Shown here piece after piece: positions 57,215-64,000 of a stretch of DNA of 64,000 nt. The first letter of the stretch is position 1. Every line of letters starts with the position of its first letter. Made by a program: the position numbers and the translations under genes. The stretch comes from Halomonas salinarum. Lineage in GTDB: Bacteria; Pseudomonadota; Gammaproteobacteria; Pseudomonadales; Halomonadaceae. The stretch covers positions 102,337 to 166,336 of the forward strand of contig NZ_WWNB01000006.1 of assembly GCF_012062845.1 (NCBI RefSeq). The letters are read 5' to 3'. The notes below the pieces were generated by a model, which searched no databases, was not told the origin of the DNA, and saw only the letters and a list, made by a program, of their open reading frames with translations.

Positions 57215-57541
57215 ATGGCCATTCGCTACACGCTCTGGCTCGACCCGGGCGACGTGGACCGCCATCGCGCCGTAGAGGCCGATCTCGAGCATTACTTCGT
57301 CGAGCGCTTCGCCGACTACCCCCATATCCGCTTGTTCGGGCATGACCCTTACGATTATGATGCGCCGTTCAATCGTCTCTACGACGCACTCCTGGCGCGG
57401 GCCAACGACTACTGCGAACGCCACTGGCATTATGTGCCGACGCCGGTGCAGCTCAATACCGCCTTCTTTCGTGCCGTGGGCCGCTCGAACAAATTTCTGC
57501 GAGACCCCCAAGATGGTGATCCAAACCGATCAGACCCCTGA
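57215..57541 (+). CDS. Hypothetical protein overlapping a DUF501 gene
   Basis: A 108-residue protein starting MAIRYTLWLDPGDVDRHRAV with AGGAGACC ahead of its ATG. It is rich in Asp, His, Tyr and Arg (FADYPHIRLFGHDPYDYDAP; CERHWHYVPTP). I see no membrane segment or known catalytic motif. Its last 29 bases overlap the next gene in another frame, which suggests co-expression. Function unknown. Confidence 0.75.
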   Translation: MAIRYTLWLDPGDVDRHRAVEADLEHYFVERFADYPHIRLFGHDPYDYDAPFNRLYDALLARANDYCERHWHYVPTPVQLNTAFFRAVGRSNKFLRDPQDGDPNRSDP

Positions 57542-58034
57542 TGAGCGCCAATTGGCCATCATCACCGAACAGCTCGGTCGCGCGCCTCGCGGCACCATGG
57601 CGATAGCCGCCACCGACGGAGAAGACACACCCCTGGTGCTGCGCATGGCGCCCATCGTCGAGGGCAAGCCTTTCCCGACGCTCTACTGGCTCAGCAGCGA
57701 GCGTCTCAAGGTGGAGCTGTCGCATCTCGAGGCTCGCGGCGTGATAAAGGAGCTCGAGGCCCGCCTGCAGCAGGAACCCGAGCTCATGGCCACCTACCAC
57801 CAAAGCCATCAAGACTACGTGGATCGCCGCTGGCGCTTCATGGACGAGGCGCAGCGTGCCGACGTCGAGCGTCTGGGCTATGCCAAGGTACTCACGGAGC
57901 GCGGCGTCGGTGGCATCAGCAACTGGAATCAGGTGCGCTGCCTGCACACCCAGTATGCTCACCATCTTTGCGGTAACAACGTTATCGGCCAATGGCTGGA
58001 CGCCGAGTACGGCGTGATCGACTGTCTGCCCTGA
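57513..58034 (+). CDS. DUF501 family protein
   Basis: A 173-residue protein with the DUF501 core: EQLGRAPRGTMAIAA, PLVLRMAPIVEGKPFPTLYW, and the C-terminal RGVGGISNWNQVRCLHTQYA with conserved Cys and His (HHLCGN). The family is uncharacterised and occurs near ppx-gppA or enolase genes in some actinobacteria. The ATG at 57513 overlaps the upstream gene by 29 bases; a longer frame in the same phase is not supported. A terminator follows. Confidence 0.88.
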   Translation: MVIQTDQTPDERQLAIITEQLGRAPRGTMAIAATDGEDTPLVLRMAPIVEGKPFPTLYWLSSERLKVELSHLEARGVIKELEARLQQEPELMATYHQSHQDYVDRRWRFMDEAQRADVERLGYAKVLTERGVGGISNWNQVRCLHTQYAHHLCGNNVIGQWLDAEYGVIDCLP

Positions 58035-58085
58035 ACCAGACATGCATGCAGATGACTGGCCGTAAACGACTCACTGACAATGGAA

Positions 58086-58112
58086 GGGGCGCCTATCGGG
58101 CGCCCCTTTTGC
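58086..58112 (+). terminator. Terminator after the DUF501 gene
   Basis: AGGGGCGCC, a five-base loop and GGCGCCCCTTTT form a strong stem followed by a T run, 52 bases after the stop. Confidence 0.88.
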
Positions 58113-58195
58113 ATCATGCTGAATCAATCCATACACCAAGGCTGCGCGGCCTCTAGGGGACGCGCTAGGATGATCGCCTCATCAAGGAGCATCGC

Positions 58196-58774
58196 ATGCC
58201 AAACATCTGTGTTTATCTGGGCTCCCGGGAAGGGAGCGATTCCTGCTTTCGCGAGGCCACCACGGCCTTGGGCCGCGAGCTTGGGAGACGCGGCCATCGC
58301 CTGGTCTATGGCGGGGCACGTGTAGGGCTGATGGGGACGCTTGCCGACGCCGTGCTCGAGGTCGGTGGCGAGGTGGTCGGCGTGATGCCGCACCACCTGG
58401 TGGATCGCGAACAGGCTCACCAAGGCCTGACGCAGCTGATCCGCGTCGCCGACATGCATGAGCGCAAGGCCGCCATGGCGGAAAGAGCCGATGCCTTCGT
58501 CGCCCTGCCTGGCGGCATCGGCACCCTTGAGGAGCTGTTCGAGTCCTGGACGTGGCAATACCTGGGCCTGCATGACAAGCCGATTGCCTTACTCGATACC
58601 CGTGGTTTTTTTGCCCCCTTGCTGACCTTTCTCGACAGCCTGGTCAGCAAGGGCTTCCTCGATGCGCATACCCGCGATGCTCTGAGCATGGCACCGACCC
58701 CACCGGCATTGCTGGATCAGCTGGAACGGCAGTTGGGCGACAAGACGCCACAATCAGTCGGCGGAAACGCCTGA
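58196..58774 (+). CDS. LOG family protein (cytokinin riboside 5'-monophosphate phosphoribohydrolase type)
   Basis: A 192-residue Rossmann-like protein with the LOG signature PGGIGTLEELFE, YGGARVGLMGTLAD and the conserved MHERKAAM. LOG enzymes release free cytokinin bases or cleave other nucleoside monophosphates; in most bacteria the true substrate is unclear. AAGGAGCATCGC precedes the ATG at 58196. Confidence 0.93.
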   Translation: MPNICVYLGSREGSDSCFREATTALGRELGRRGHRLVYGGARVGLMGTLADAVLEVGGEVVGVMPHHLVDREQAHQGLTQLIRVADMHERKAAMAERADAFVALPGGIGTLEELFESWTWQYLGLHDKPIALLDTRGFFAPLLTFLDSLVSKGFLDAHTRDALSMAPTPPALLDQLERQLGDKTPQSVGGNA

Positions 58775-58922
58775 GCTGCAGCCAACGACTGCCCAGTGCA
58801 CGCCAGATGTTATAGGGGAAAGCGAGTGCCTGCCGTTCGCAACCGGGAAAGGCAGGCAGGGCCAAACAGTCGGGACAAACAATCAGGGCATCGACAGCAC
58901 AGAATGGGGGCGGCAAGAAAGG

Positions 58923-59432
58923 CTAGTGGCCGCTCTCGGCACGAGACAGCGCCAATGTGTGTTCGTAGGTCAGCTGCAAGAGGCGTGCATCTTCACCGGC
59001 ACGATGACGCTGGATACCCCACTCGCTGATCAGTGCTTCCTTGGCCGTGCTCCACAGTTCCAGTTGGCGCTCGTCGAGCAATCGGCGCAGGGCCTCGAGC
59101 CGAAAGCGCGGCAACATGCCGGCATGGTGGAAAAGCAGTGACAGCCAGGTGTTGTCGTAGCCCCAGCTATCGCTATAGGCGATGCCGAGCTCAGCCAGTT
59201 CATCGTTGAGCCAGCGTGCCACTTCAATGACCGGGTGCCCTTCGCGCTGAAGGCGTGCACGGGAAATCCCATGCAGGAGTTCAGCCTTGGGATCCCAGTG
59301 CACCCATTCCTCCAGAGGCTGGATCAGGAAGGCGCAGGATGAGCCATCGGGCCGTGCCAGTCCGATCTCGATCGGATAGCTGCCGCGCCCAAAGCCGGAC
59401 GCTTCGATATCCAACAGGGTAGGCAGCGTCAC
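58923..59432 (-). CDS. DnaQ-like 3'-5' exonuclease
   Basis: A 169-residue protein with the DEDDh exonuclease motifs: DIEASGFGRGSYPIEIG (Asp, Glu), an Asp in the middle (YDNTWLSLL) and H-x4-D in HRAGEDARLL. It is the small stand-alone exonuclease class related to the epsilon subunit. The start is a GTG at 59432 with AAGGAT ahead. Substrate and role are not known. Confidence 0.88.
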   Translation of the reverse strand: MTLPTLLDIEASGFGRGSYPIEIGLARPDGSSCAFLIQPLEEWVHWDPKAELLHGISRARLQREGHPVIEVARWLNDELAELGIAYSDSWGYDNTWLSLLFHHAGMLPRFRLEALRRLLDERQLELWSTAKEALISEWGIQRHRAGEDARLLQLTYEHTLALSRAESGH

Positions 59433-59524
59433 GGCATGAACATCCTTTTTGGATCTGACAAAGACGGCGGCTCTTCTAAGCCGCCACTGGCCCTAGCCTA
59501 TCGGTTCAGGGCGCAAGGGTCGAC

Positions 59525-60031
59525 TCAGTGGCAGACAGTCGCCGCGGGCGCGGCTTCCTCGGCGATGGATTCATCCGCCAGTGCTTGCCAATGGGCGGCG
59601 CGCAACGGATCCACGGCGAGGCCCAGCATGCCGCTGCGATAAGCATCGGCCAGACGCTCGGCCGCCAGGGGATGACCGGCTTCGCCGGCGCGGGCGTACC
59701 AGGTGACAGCCTTGTCATCACGCCTCGGATACTGGGCACAGCCGTATTCGAAGATGTAGCCGGCTTGATACTGGGCGCGAACGTCTCCCTGGCGCGCGGC
59801 TTCCATCACGTAACGGGCCCCTTTGGCCTTGTCCTGTGGCCTGATCGCCCGGTGAAACAGCATATGTCCATAGACCGACAGCGCGGTAGTGTGTCCCGCT
59901 TCTGCGCAGCGCTGATAGAGGTGCATCGTCAATCGCTGGGTCCGCGGCGAGCGCGGCAACCAGCGATTGTGGAAGAGCTGTTCCGCCAGTCGATATTCGA
60001 GGCGGGTAACCAAAGAAGATGCCTGATGCAT
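59525..60031 (-). CDS. Sel1-repeat (TPR-like) protein
   Basis: A 168-residue protein with Sel1-like helical repeats: LYQRCAEAGHTTALSVYGHM, GARYVMEAARQGDVRAQYQA and WYARAGEAGHPLAAERLADA. Such repeats bind other proteins. The ATG at 60031 is preferred because it begins the conserved part, but an ATG at 60094 (189 residues) with a GGTGA-type site is also possible. Confidence 0.8.
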   Translation of the reverse strand: MHQASSLVTRLEYRLAEQLFHNRWLPRSPRTQRLTMHLYQRCAEAGHTTALSVYGHMLFHRAIRPQDKAKGARYVMEAARQGDVRAQYQAGYIFEYGCAQYPRRDDKAVTWYARAGEAGHPLAAERLADAYRSGMLGLAVDPLRAAHWQALADESIAEEAAPAATVCH

Positions 60032-60257
60032 GGCAAACAACCTAGCGTCCTGTGTAACAAGGAAATGCGCTCGCCGGAAACAGACGACCGTCATCGTGTC
60101 ACCGTACTATAAACTAGTGGCCATCGGGCAGTACCCGGGCAACGGGGTGGCAAGCATACGCCCCCCATGCAGGGGACTCAACCCCCGTATTTGCCGCCGG
60201 CAAAGGCCGCCGCTACCATGCTGATTCACCCGAGTTTTTCTCTGATTGGAGCGAGAC

Positions 60258-61289
60258 ATGCAAACGCGACCGCTTGGCGACACCGACATTGATGTTAGCC
60301 GGCTGTGCCTTGGCACCATGACCTTCGGCGAGCAGAACAGCGAAGCCGAAGCGCACGAGCAGCTCGATCGCGCCACGGCCTTCGGCATCAACTTCATCGA
60401 TACCGCCGAGATGTACCCGGTGCCGCCCAAGGCCGAGACTCAGGGCCTGACGGAAGCCTATGTGGGCAGCTGGCTAAAGGCGCGTGGTACCCGCGATGAC
60501 GTGGTACTGGCCACCAAGGTGACCGGCCCCGGCCTTGGCCATATTCGCGGCGGCCCGCGGCTGACCCGCGAGCATATCCACCAGGCGATCGATGCAAGCC
60601 TCAAGCGGCTTAATACCGATTATGTGGACCTTTATCAGCTGCACTGGCCCGAGCGTAACGCCAACTTCTTTGGCAAGCTCGGCTATGCGGCCAAGGAAGA
60701 TGAGGACGCCACCTCCCTGGAGGAGAGCCTCTCGGCATTCAAGGAACTGGTCGATGCCGGCAAGGTGCGTGCCGTCGGCCTTTCAAACGAGACGCCCTGG
60801 GGCGTGATGCATGCCCTCTCGCTGTCCGACCGCCTCGGGCTACCAAGGGTCGCCAGCGTGCAGAACCCCTACAGCCTGCTCAACCGCAGCTATGAAGTCG
60901 GCCTTGCCGAGATCAGCCATCGCGAACGGGCCGGCCTGCTGGCCTATTCACCGCTGGCCTTCGGGGTGCTCTCCGGCAAGTATCTGGATGGCGCCAAGCC
61001 GCCCAAGAGCCGCCTGACGCTCTTCGAGCGCTTCAAGCGCTATACCTCTCCGCTCGCCGAAGAGGCGACCCGCGCCTATGTGGCGATCGCTCGCGAACAC
61101 GGCCTCGACCCGGCCCAGATGGCGCTGGCCTACGTCAACTCACGGCCCTTCCTGACCAGCAATATCATCGGTGCCACCACCATGGAGCAACTCGAGAGCA
61201 ACCTGGCGAGCGAGTCGCTCAAGCTCAGTGACGAGGTACTGGAGGCCATCGAGGCCGTGCACGCCCGATTGCCCAATCCTAGCCCCTGA
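60258..61289 (+). CDS. tas: NADP(H)-dependent aldo-keto reductase, Tas type
   Basis: A 343-residue TIM-barrel reductase with GTMTFGEQN, the catalytic Asp/Tyr region DTAEMYPVPPKAETQG, Lys in ATKVTGP and His in YQLHWPERN. TAEMYPVPP is diagnostic of the Tas family of aldo-keto reductases. GGAGCGAG precedes the ATG at 60258; a TTG four codons earlier is rejected. Physiological substrate unknown. Confidence 0.93.
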   Translation: MQTRPLGDTDIDVSRLCLGTMTFGEQNSEAEAHEQLDRATAFGINFIDTAEMYPVPPKAETQGLTEAYVGSWLKARGTRDDVVLATKVTGPGLGHIRGGPRLTREHIHQAIDASLKRLNTDYVDLYQLHWPERNANFFGKLGYAAKEDEDATSLEESLSAFKELVDAGKVRAVGLSNETPWGVMHALSLSDRLGLPRVASVQNPYSLLNRSYEVGLAEISHRERAGLLAYSPLAFGVLSGKYLDGAKPPKSRLTLFERFKRYTSPLAEEATRAYVAIAREHGLDPAQMALAYVNSRPFLTSNIIGATTMEQLESNLASESLKLSDEVLEAIEAVHARLPNPSP

Positions 61290-61325
61290 GCCTCTGAACG
61301 CGTGAGTACTGCGCAACCTCCTATT

Positions 61326-61345
61326 CCCCGGCGACAATGCCGGGG
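61326..61345 (+). terminator. Hairpin after tas
   Basis: CCCCGGC (61326-61332) pairs with GCCGGGG (61339-61345) around a six-base loop. It lacks a clear T run, so termination strength is uncertain. Confidence 0.5.
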
Positions 61346-61515
61346 ACTGCCCCTAGTGTGAGGCCATCGGGGCACCAGGGTGTCCCGTTCTACTCCCCCT
61401 CACGACTATCGCTGCCATAGCGACGCGACCATCTCCGCGCCCCGGGTCAGCTTGGTATACTGCCCGGTCAACGACGGACCCCGCTGCCCATGCCGACTGT
61501 TCACAGGAGTGCCCC

Positions 61516-62295
61516 ATGCTGAGCGTGATTTCCCCCGCCAAGACACTGGATTTCGAGACCCCGCCGAGCACCGATACCTATAGCCAGCCCGACTATCTCG
61601 AGCAAAGCCGCGAACTGATCGGCGTATTACGGGATTACTCGCCGCAGCAGCTAAGCGAGCTGATGGGCATCAGTGACAAACTGGCCGGCCTAAACGCCGC
61701 TCGCTTCACCGAGTGGCAGACGCCCTTCACGCCTGAGAACGCCAAGCCAGCGGTACAGGCCTTCCAGGGCGATGTCTATGTGGGTCTCGATGCCGCCAGC
61801 TTCGACGAAGACGACAACGCCTTCGCACAAGATCACCTGCGCATTCTGTCCGGCCTCTACGGTATGCTGCGCCCGCTCGACCTGATCCTGCCCTATCGCC
61901 TGGAGATGGGCACCAAGCTTGCCAATCCCGCGGGCAAGGACCTTTATGCCTATTGGCGAGACACCCTGACGCAGGACCTGGATCGCGCTATCAAGGCAAG
62001 TGGCAGCCCCGTGCTGGTCAACCTGGCCTCCAACGAATACTTCAAGGCCATCGACACCAAGAAGCTCTCGTCGCGGGTCATCACCCCGGTGTTCAAGGAC
62101 GAGAAGAACGGCCAATACAAGATCATCAGCTTCTATGCCAAGAAGGCCCGTGGCCTGATGAGCGCCTGGATGATTCGCGAGCGTCTTGACGACCCCGAGG
62201 GGCTCAAGAACTTTGACGTGGCGGGCTATCGCTACAATGCAGCCATGTCTGAGGGCAATACGCTGGTTTTCACCCGCGCAGAAGGCGCGTCCTGA
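61516..62295 (+). CDS. yaaA: Peroxide stress protein YaaA
   Basis: A 259-residue member of the YaaA (DUF328) family, starting [20 protein letters not shown], with [34 protein letters not shown] and [11 protein letters not shown]. In E. coli it lowers free iron and protects DNA during peroxide stress. AGGAGTGCCCC precedes the ATG. It is followed by a convergent isochorismatase-like gene. Confidence 0.95.
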   Translation: MLSVISPAKTLDFETPPSTDTYSQPDYLEQSRELIGVLRDYSPQQLSELMGISDKLAGLNAARFTEWQTPFTPENAKPAVQAFQGDVYVGLDAASFDEDDNAFAQDHLRILSGLYGMLRPLDLILPYRLEMGTKLANPAGKDLYAYWRDTLTQDLDRAIKASGSPVLVNLASNEYFKAIDTKKLSSRVITPVFKDEKNGQYKIISFYAKKARGLMSAWMIRERLDDPEGLKNFDVAGYRYNAAMSEGNTLVFTRAEGAS

Positions 62296-62334
62296 GCCTC
62301 ATATCTCTGATCTGGGCCGCGGGCCTCTGTCGCT

Positions 62335-62907
62335 TTAGAAGCGCAGAACACGCGTCGCACGGGGTTTGAGGAAGTGACGGTGAGCCGCCTTGAAGCGCTC
62401 GTCATCGCAACGCTCAAGCCATTCATAAGCGGCCATGTCAGCGCTGATCACGACCCCACCGGCAGCCACGACTCGCTCTCTTGCCAGCCGCGCTTCCTCC
62501 GGGCGTCGGCTGGCACAGGCTTCCGTGAGCCAATACACGTCGTAGCCCAACGCCAGAAGACCCAACGCCGTCTGCAGCACACAGATGTGCGCCTCGCTGC
62601 CACAGATCACCACCTGCCTTCGACCAAGCTCAGCAAGCGCATCAGCGAAGGCCGGTTCCCGGTCAGCCCCGAAGTGCACCTTCTCCCAGCGCACCGCTTC
62701 AGGCACCGCCGCAAGCAGCCGGGCGTCGGTCTCTCCCAGCCCTGCCGGGTATTGCTCGGTCAGCCACACCGGGATCTCCAATAGTCCTGACAGCCCAGCG
62801 AGCCAGGCCGCCTCCGCGACAGCCTGCTCGCCTCCGTCAATCACGGGTAACAGGCCAGTCTGTAGGTCCACGATCAACAATAGGCTGGTCTCGCGGTCGA
62901 GTCGCAT
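62335..62907 (-). CDS. Isochorismatase-family cysteine hydrolase
   Basis: A 190-residue alpha/beta hydrolase with the Asp-Lys-Cys triad: VDLQTGLLPVIDG (Asp), WEKVHFGA (Lys) and GSEAHICVLQTALGLLALGY (Cys). This is the general isochorismatase/nicotinamidase fold; the YcaC-like subgroup is the nearest by eye. Substrate is unknown. No strong Shine-Dalgarno is visible before the ATG at 62907. Confidence 0.9.
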   Translation of the reverse strand: MRLDRETSLLLIVDLQTGLLPVIDGGEQAVAEAAWLAGLSGLLEIPVWLTEQYPAGLGETDARLLAAVPEAVRWEKVHFGADREPAFADALAELGRRQVVICGSEAHICVLQTALGLLALGYDVYWLTEACASRRPEEARLARERVVAAGGVVISADMAAYEWLERCDDERFKAAHRHFLKPRATRVLRF

Positions 62908-63006
62908 CCTGAGATTCCTTACCTTTGACGTTATCGATTCAGCATAGGCGCCGAAGCGGGTATTCTGTCAGGGAATCGAATCATCCCTTAGGAGTCTTCT
63001 CTCCCC

Positions 63007-63831
63007 ATGCGCAATATCTTCGTACTCATACTGGCTACCTTCATGAGCCTGGGCCTGGCCGTCGATCATGCCGAGGCCAAGCGACTGGGCGGCGGCAAGA
63101 GCTTCGGGTCCTACTCCCGCTCAGCAGACTCGACTGCTGCCACTCCCAATCGAAGCGCCTCTGCAGGCACCGGCGCACGTCAGCCCTCACGGGGCCTGTC
63201 ACGGTTCGCCGGTCCCTTCGCTGGCATGCTCGCCGGTGGCCTTTTGGCCTCGCTATTCTTCGGCGGCGCGTTCGATGAGCTGCGTCTGATGGATCTCCTG
63301 CTGGTGGCTGGAGCGGCCTTCTTGCTGTTTCGTCTCTTTGCCAAGCGTCGCCAGCCGGCCACCGCTGGCGCCGATACGATGGCTCGCCGCGAACAGACGG
63401 CCTCTCAGCCCTTCACAGCACCGGGACCCCTCGGCGGCGGCCTTGGAGAAGCAGCCAGCACGCCGAGCTGGTTCGACAAGGAGCGCTTCCTGGGAGGAGC
63501 CAAAGAGCATTTCATGACCCTGCAGCGTGCCTGGGACAACAACGACTTCGCCGGCATCCAGGAATTCGTCACGCCTGAGTTTTACAACACGCTACGTGAA
63601 GAGCGCGCCCATCAGCCGGCCAATAACCGTACCGAGATCGTCAGGTTGTTTGCAGAGCTTGGTGATGTCCGCGAGATAGGCAACCAGGCCGAGGCTACGG
63701 TCATCTTCCATGGCATCATGGATGAGAACGGCGAGCGCAACGAGTTCAACGAGACGTGGCATCTGATTCGCGAGATGCGCGACGACGCGCCGTGGTACCT
63801 GCAAGGCATCGAGCAAAACCCCGGCACCTGA
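63007..63831 (+). CDS. Tim44-domain protein with signal peptide and membrane segment
   Basis: A 274-residue exported or membrane protein. A signal peptide (about residues 1-24) precedes a Gly/Ser/Arg-rich stretch (RLGGGKSFGSYSRS), two hydrophobic segments (FAGMLAGGLLASLFFGGAF and MDLLLVAGAAFLLFRLF), and a C-terminal Tim44-like domain (FMTLQRAWDNNDFAGIQEFV). Bacterial Tim44-domain proteins are of unknown function and may bind lipids or proteins at the inner membrane. Confidence 0.92.
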   Translation: MRNIFVLILATFMSLGLAVDHAEAKRLGGGKSFGSYSRSADSTAATPNRSASAGTGARQPSRGLSRFAGPFAGMLAGGLLASLFFGGAFDELRLMDLLLVAGAAFLLFRLFAKRRQPATAGADTMARREQTASQPFTAPGPLGGGLGEAASTPSWFDKERFLGGAKEHFMTLQRAWDNNDFAGIQEFVTPEFYNTLREERAHQPANNRTEIVRLFAELGDVREIGNQAEATVIFHGIMDENGERNEFNETWHLIREMRDDAPWYLQGIEQNPGT

Positions 63832-63921
63832 CGCCCTCGTTATCATGCGCATAAAAAGGCCGGGCGATTGCCCTAATGCCAGTCAGTTAAGCCTACCTTC
63901 AATAAGCTGATCATGAGACCT

Positions 63922-63949
63922 TTCCCTGTCAGGTACACTGACACGGGAA
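63922..63949. promoter_or_regulatory. Inverted repeat before the last gene
   Basis: TTCCC-TGTCAG (63922-63932) pairs with CTGACA-C-GGGAA (63938-63949) around GTACA, with one bulged base. It ends five bases before the ATG of the last partial gene and may be an operator or a leader hairpin that would occlude its ribosome site. Confidence 0.4.
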
Positions 63950-63954
63950 GGTCC

Positions 63955-64000
63955 ATGCATTTCAGCAACGCCATCGATGCCATTGCCAAGGCGGTGCCCG
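63955..64000 (+). CDS. Unidentified gene, first 15 codons
   Basis: An open frame starting MHFSNAIDAIAKAVP with GGGAAGGTCC as ribosome site runs off the right edge. Too short to identify. Confidence 0.5.
   Translation, partial: MHFSNAIDAIAKAVP

Overview
The window is GC-rich, densely coded bacterial chromosome from a gammaproteobacterium. Gene order and protein composition point to the Halomonadaceae (Halomonas-like). The support is the classic gammaproteobacterial blocks radC/rpmBG/mutM/coaBC/dut/algC/argB/slmA, rpoH-ftsXEY-rsmD, rpsP-rimM-trmD-rplS, prfB-lysS and minCDE, acidic proteins typical of a halotolerant cell, and a lone acetoacetyl-CoA reductase gene (phaB) of the kind used for polyhydroxybutyrate. 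The genus is an inference from reading, not from a database search.

Layout. 1-8.1 kb: an rlmI start fragment, mutM, the rpmB-rpmG operon and radC on the minus strand; then coaBC-dut-algC-argB-slmA on the plus strand (coenzyme A, nucleotide pool, sugar phosphates, arginine, division-site control). 8.3-12.5 kb: rpoH, ftsX, ftsE, ftsY on the minus strand, with rsmD and zapB divergent from them. 13.7-16.4 kb: rimI, a probable highly divergent holD (Pol III psi), bolA, an internally deleted MFS transporter pseudogene and an acidic orphan. 16.6-20.8 kb: lysS, prfB with its programmed +1 frameshift, and a FadL outer-membrane channel. 21.1-24.2 kb: a MerR regulator, a copper P-type ATPase and a 24-residue membrane peptide, all translationally coupled. 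24.3-35.4 kb: yitT-type protein, recJ, thrC, hom, dsbC, xerD, the rplS-trmD-rimM-rpsP operon and ffh. 35.6-37.7 kb: ypjD and a CorC-type protein. 38-40.5 kb: an MFS-acyltransferase fusion with its TetR regulator. 40.7-44.3 kb: an SRAP-fold protein lacking its catalytic residues, coupled to an M16 peptidase. 44.5-51.9 kb: sbcB, minE-minD-minC, a large DUF349 protein and phaB.

52.1-52.7 kb holds the most unusual structure: an initiator tRNA gene followed by four tandem units of about 119 bp. Each unit begins with a copy of the tRNA 3' end and carries its own rho-independent-type hairpin. 52.7-64 kb is a run of small metabolic and conserved hypothetical genes: DUF3750, cnoX, patB, a thioesterase, ybaK, DUF501, a LOG-family protein, an exonuclease, a Sel1 protein, tas, yaaA, an isochorismatase and a Tim44-domain protein.

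Most of the window is housekeeping DNA. I see no phage, CRISPR array, integron, complete insertion sequence or defence island. The items most worth follow-up are the tRNA-tail repeat array, the catalytically stripped SRAP protein, the cryptic HolD candidate with its repetitive insert, and the truncated cupredoxin-like peptide behind copA.
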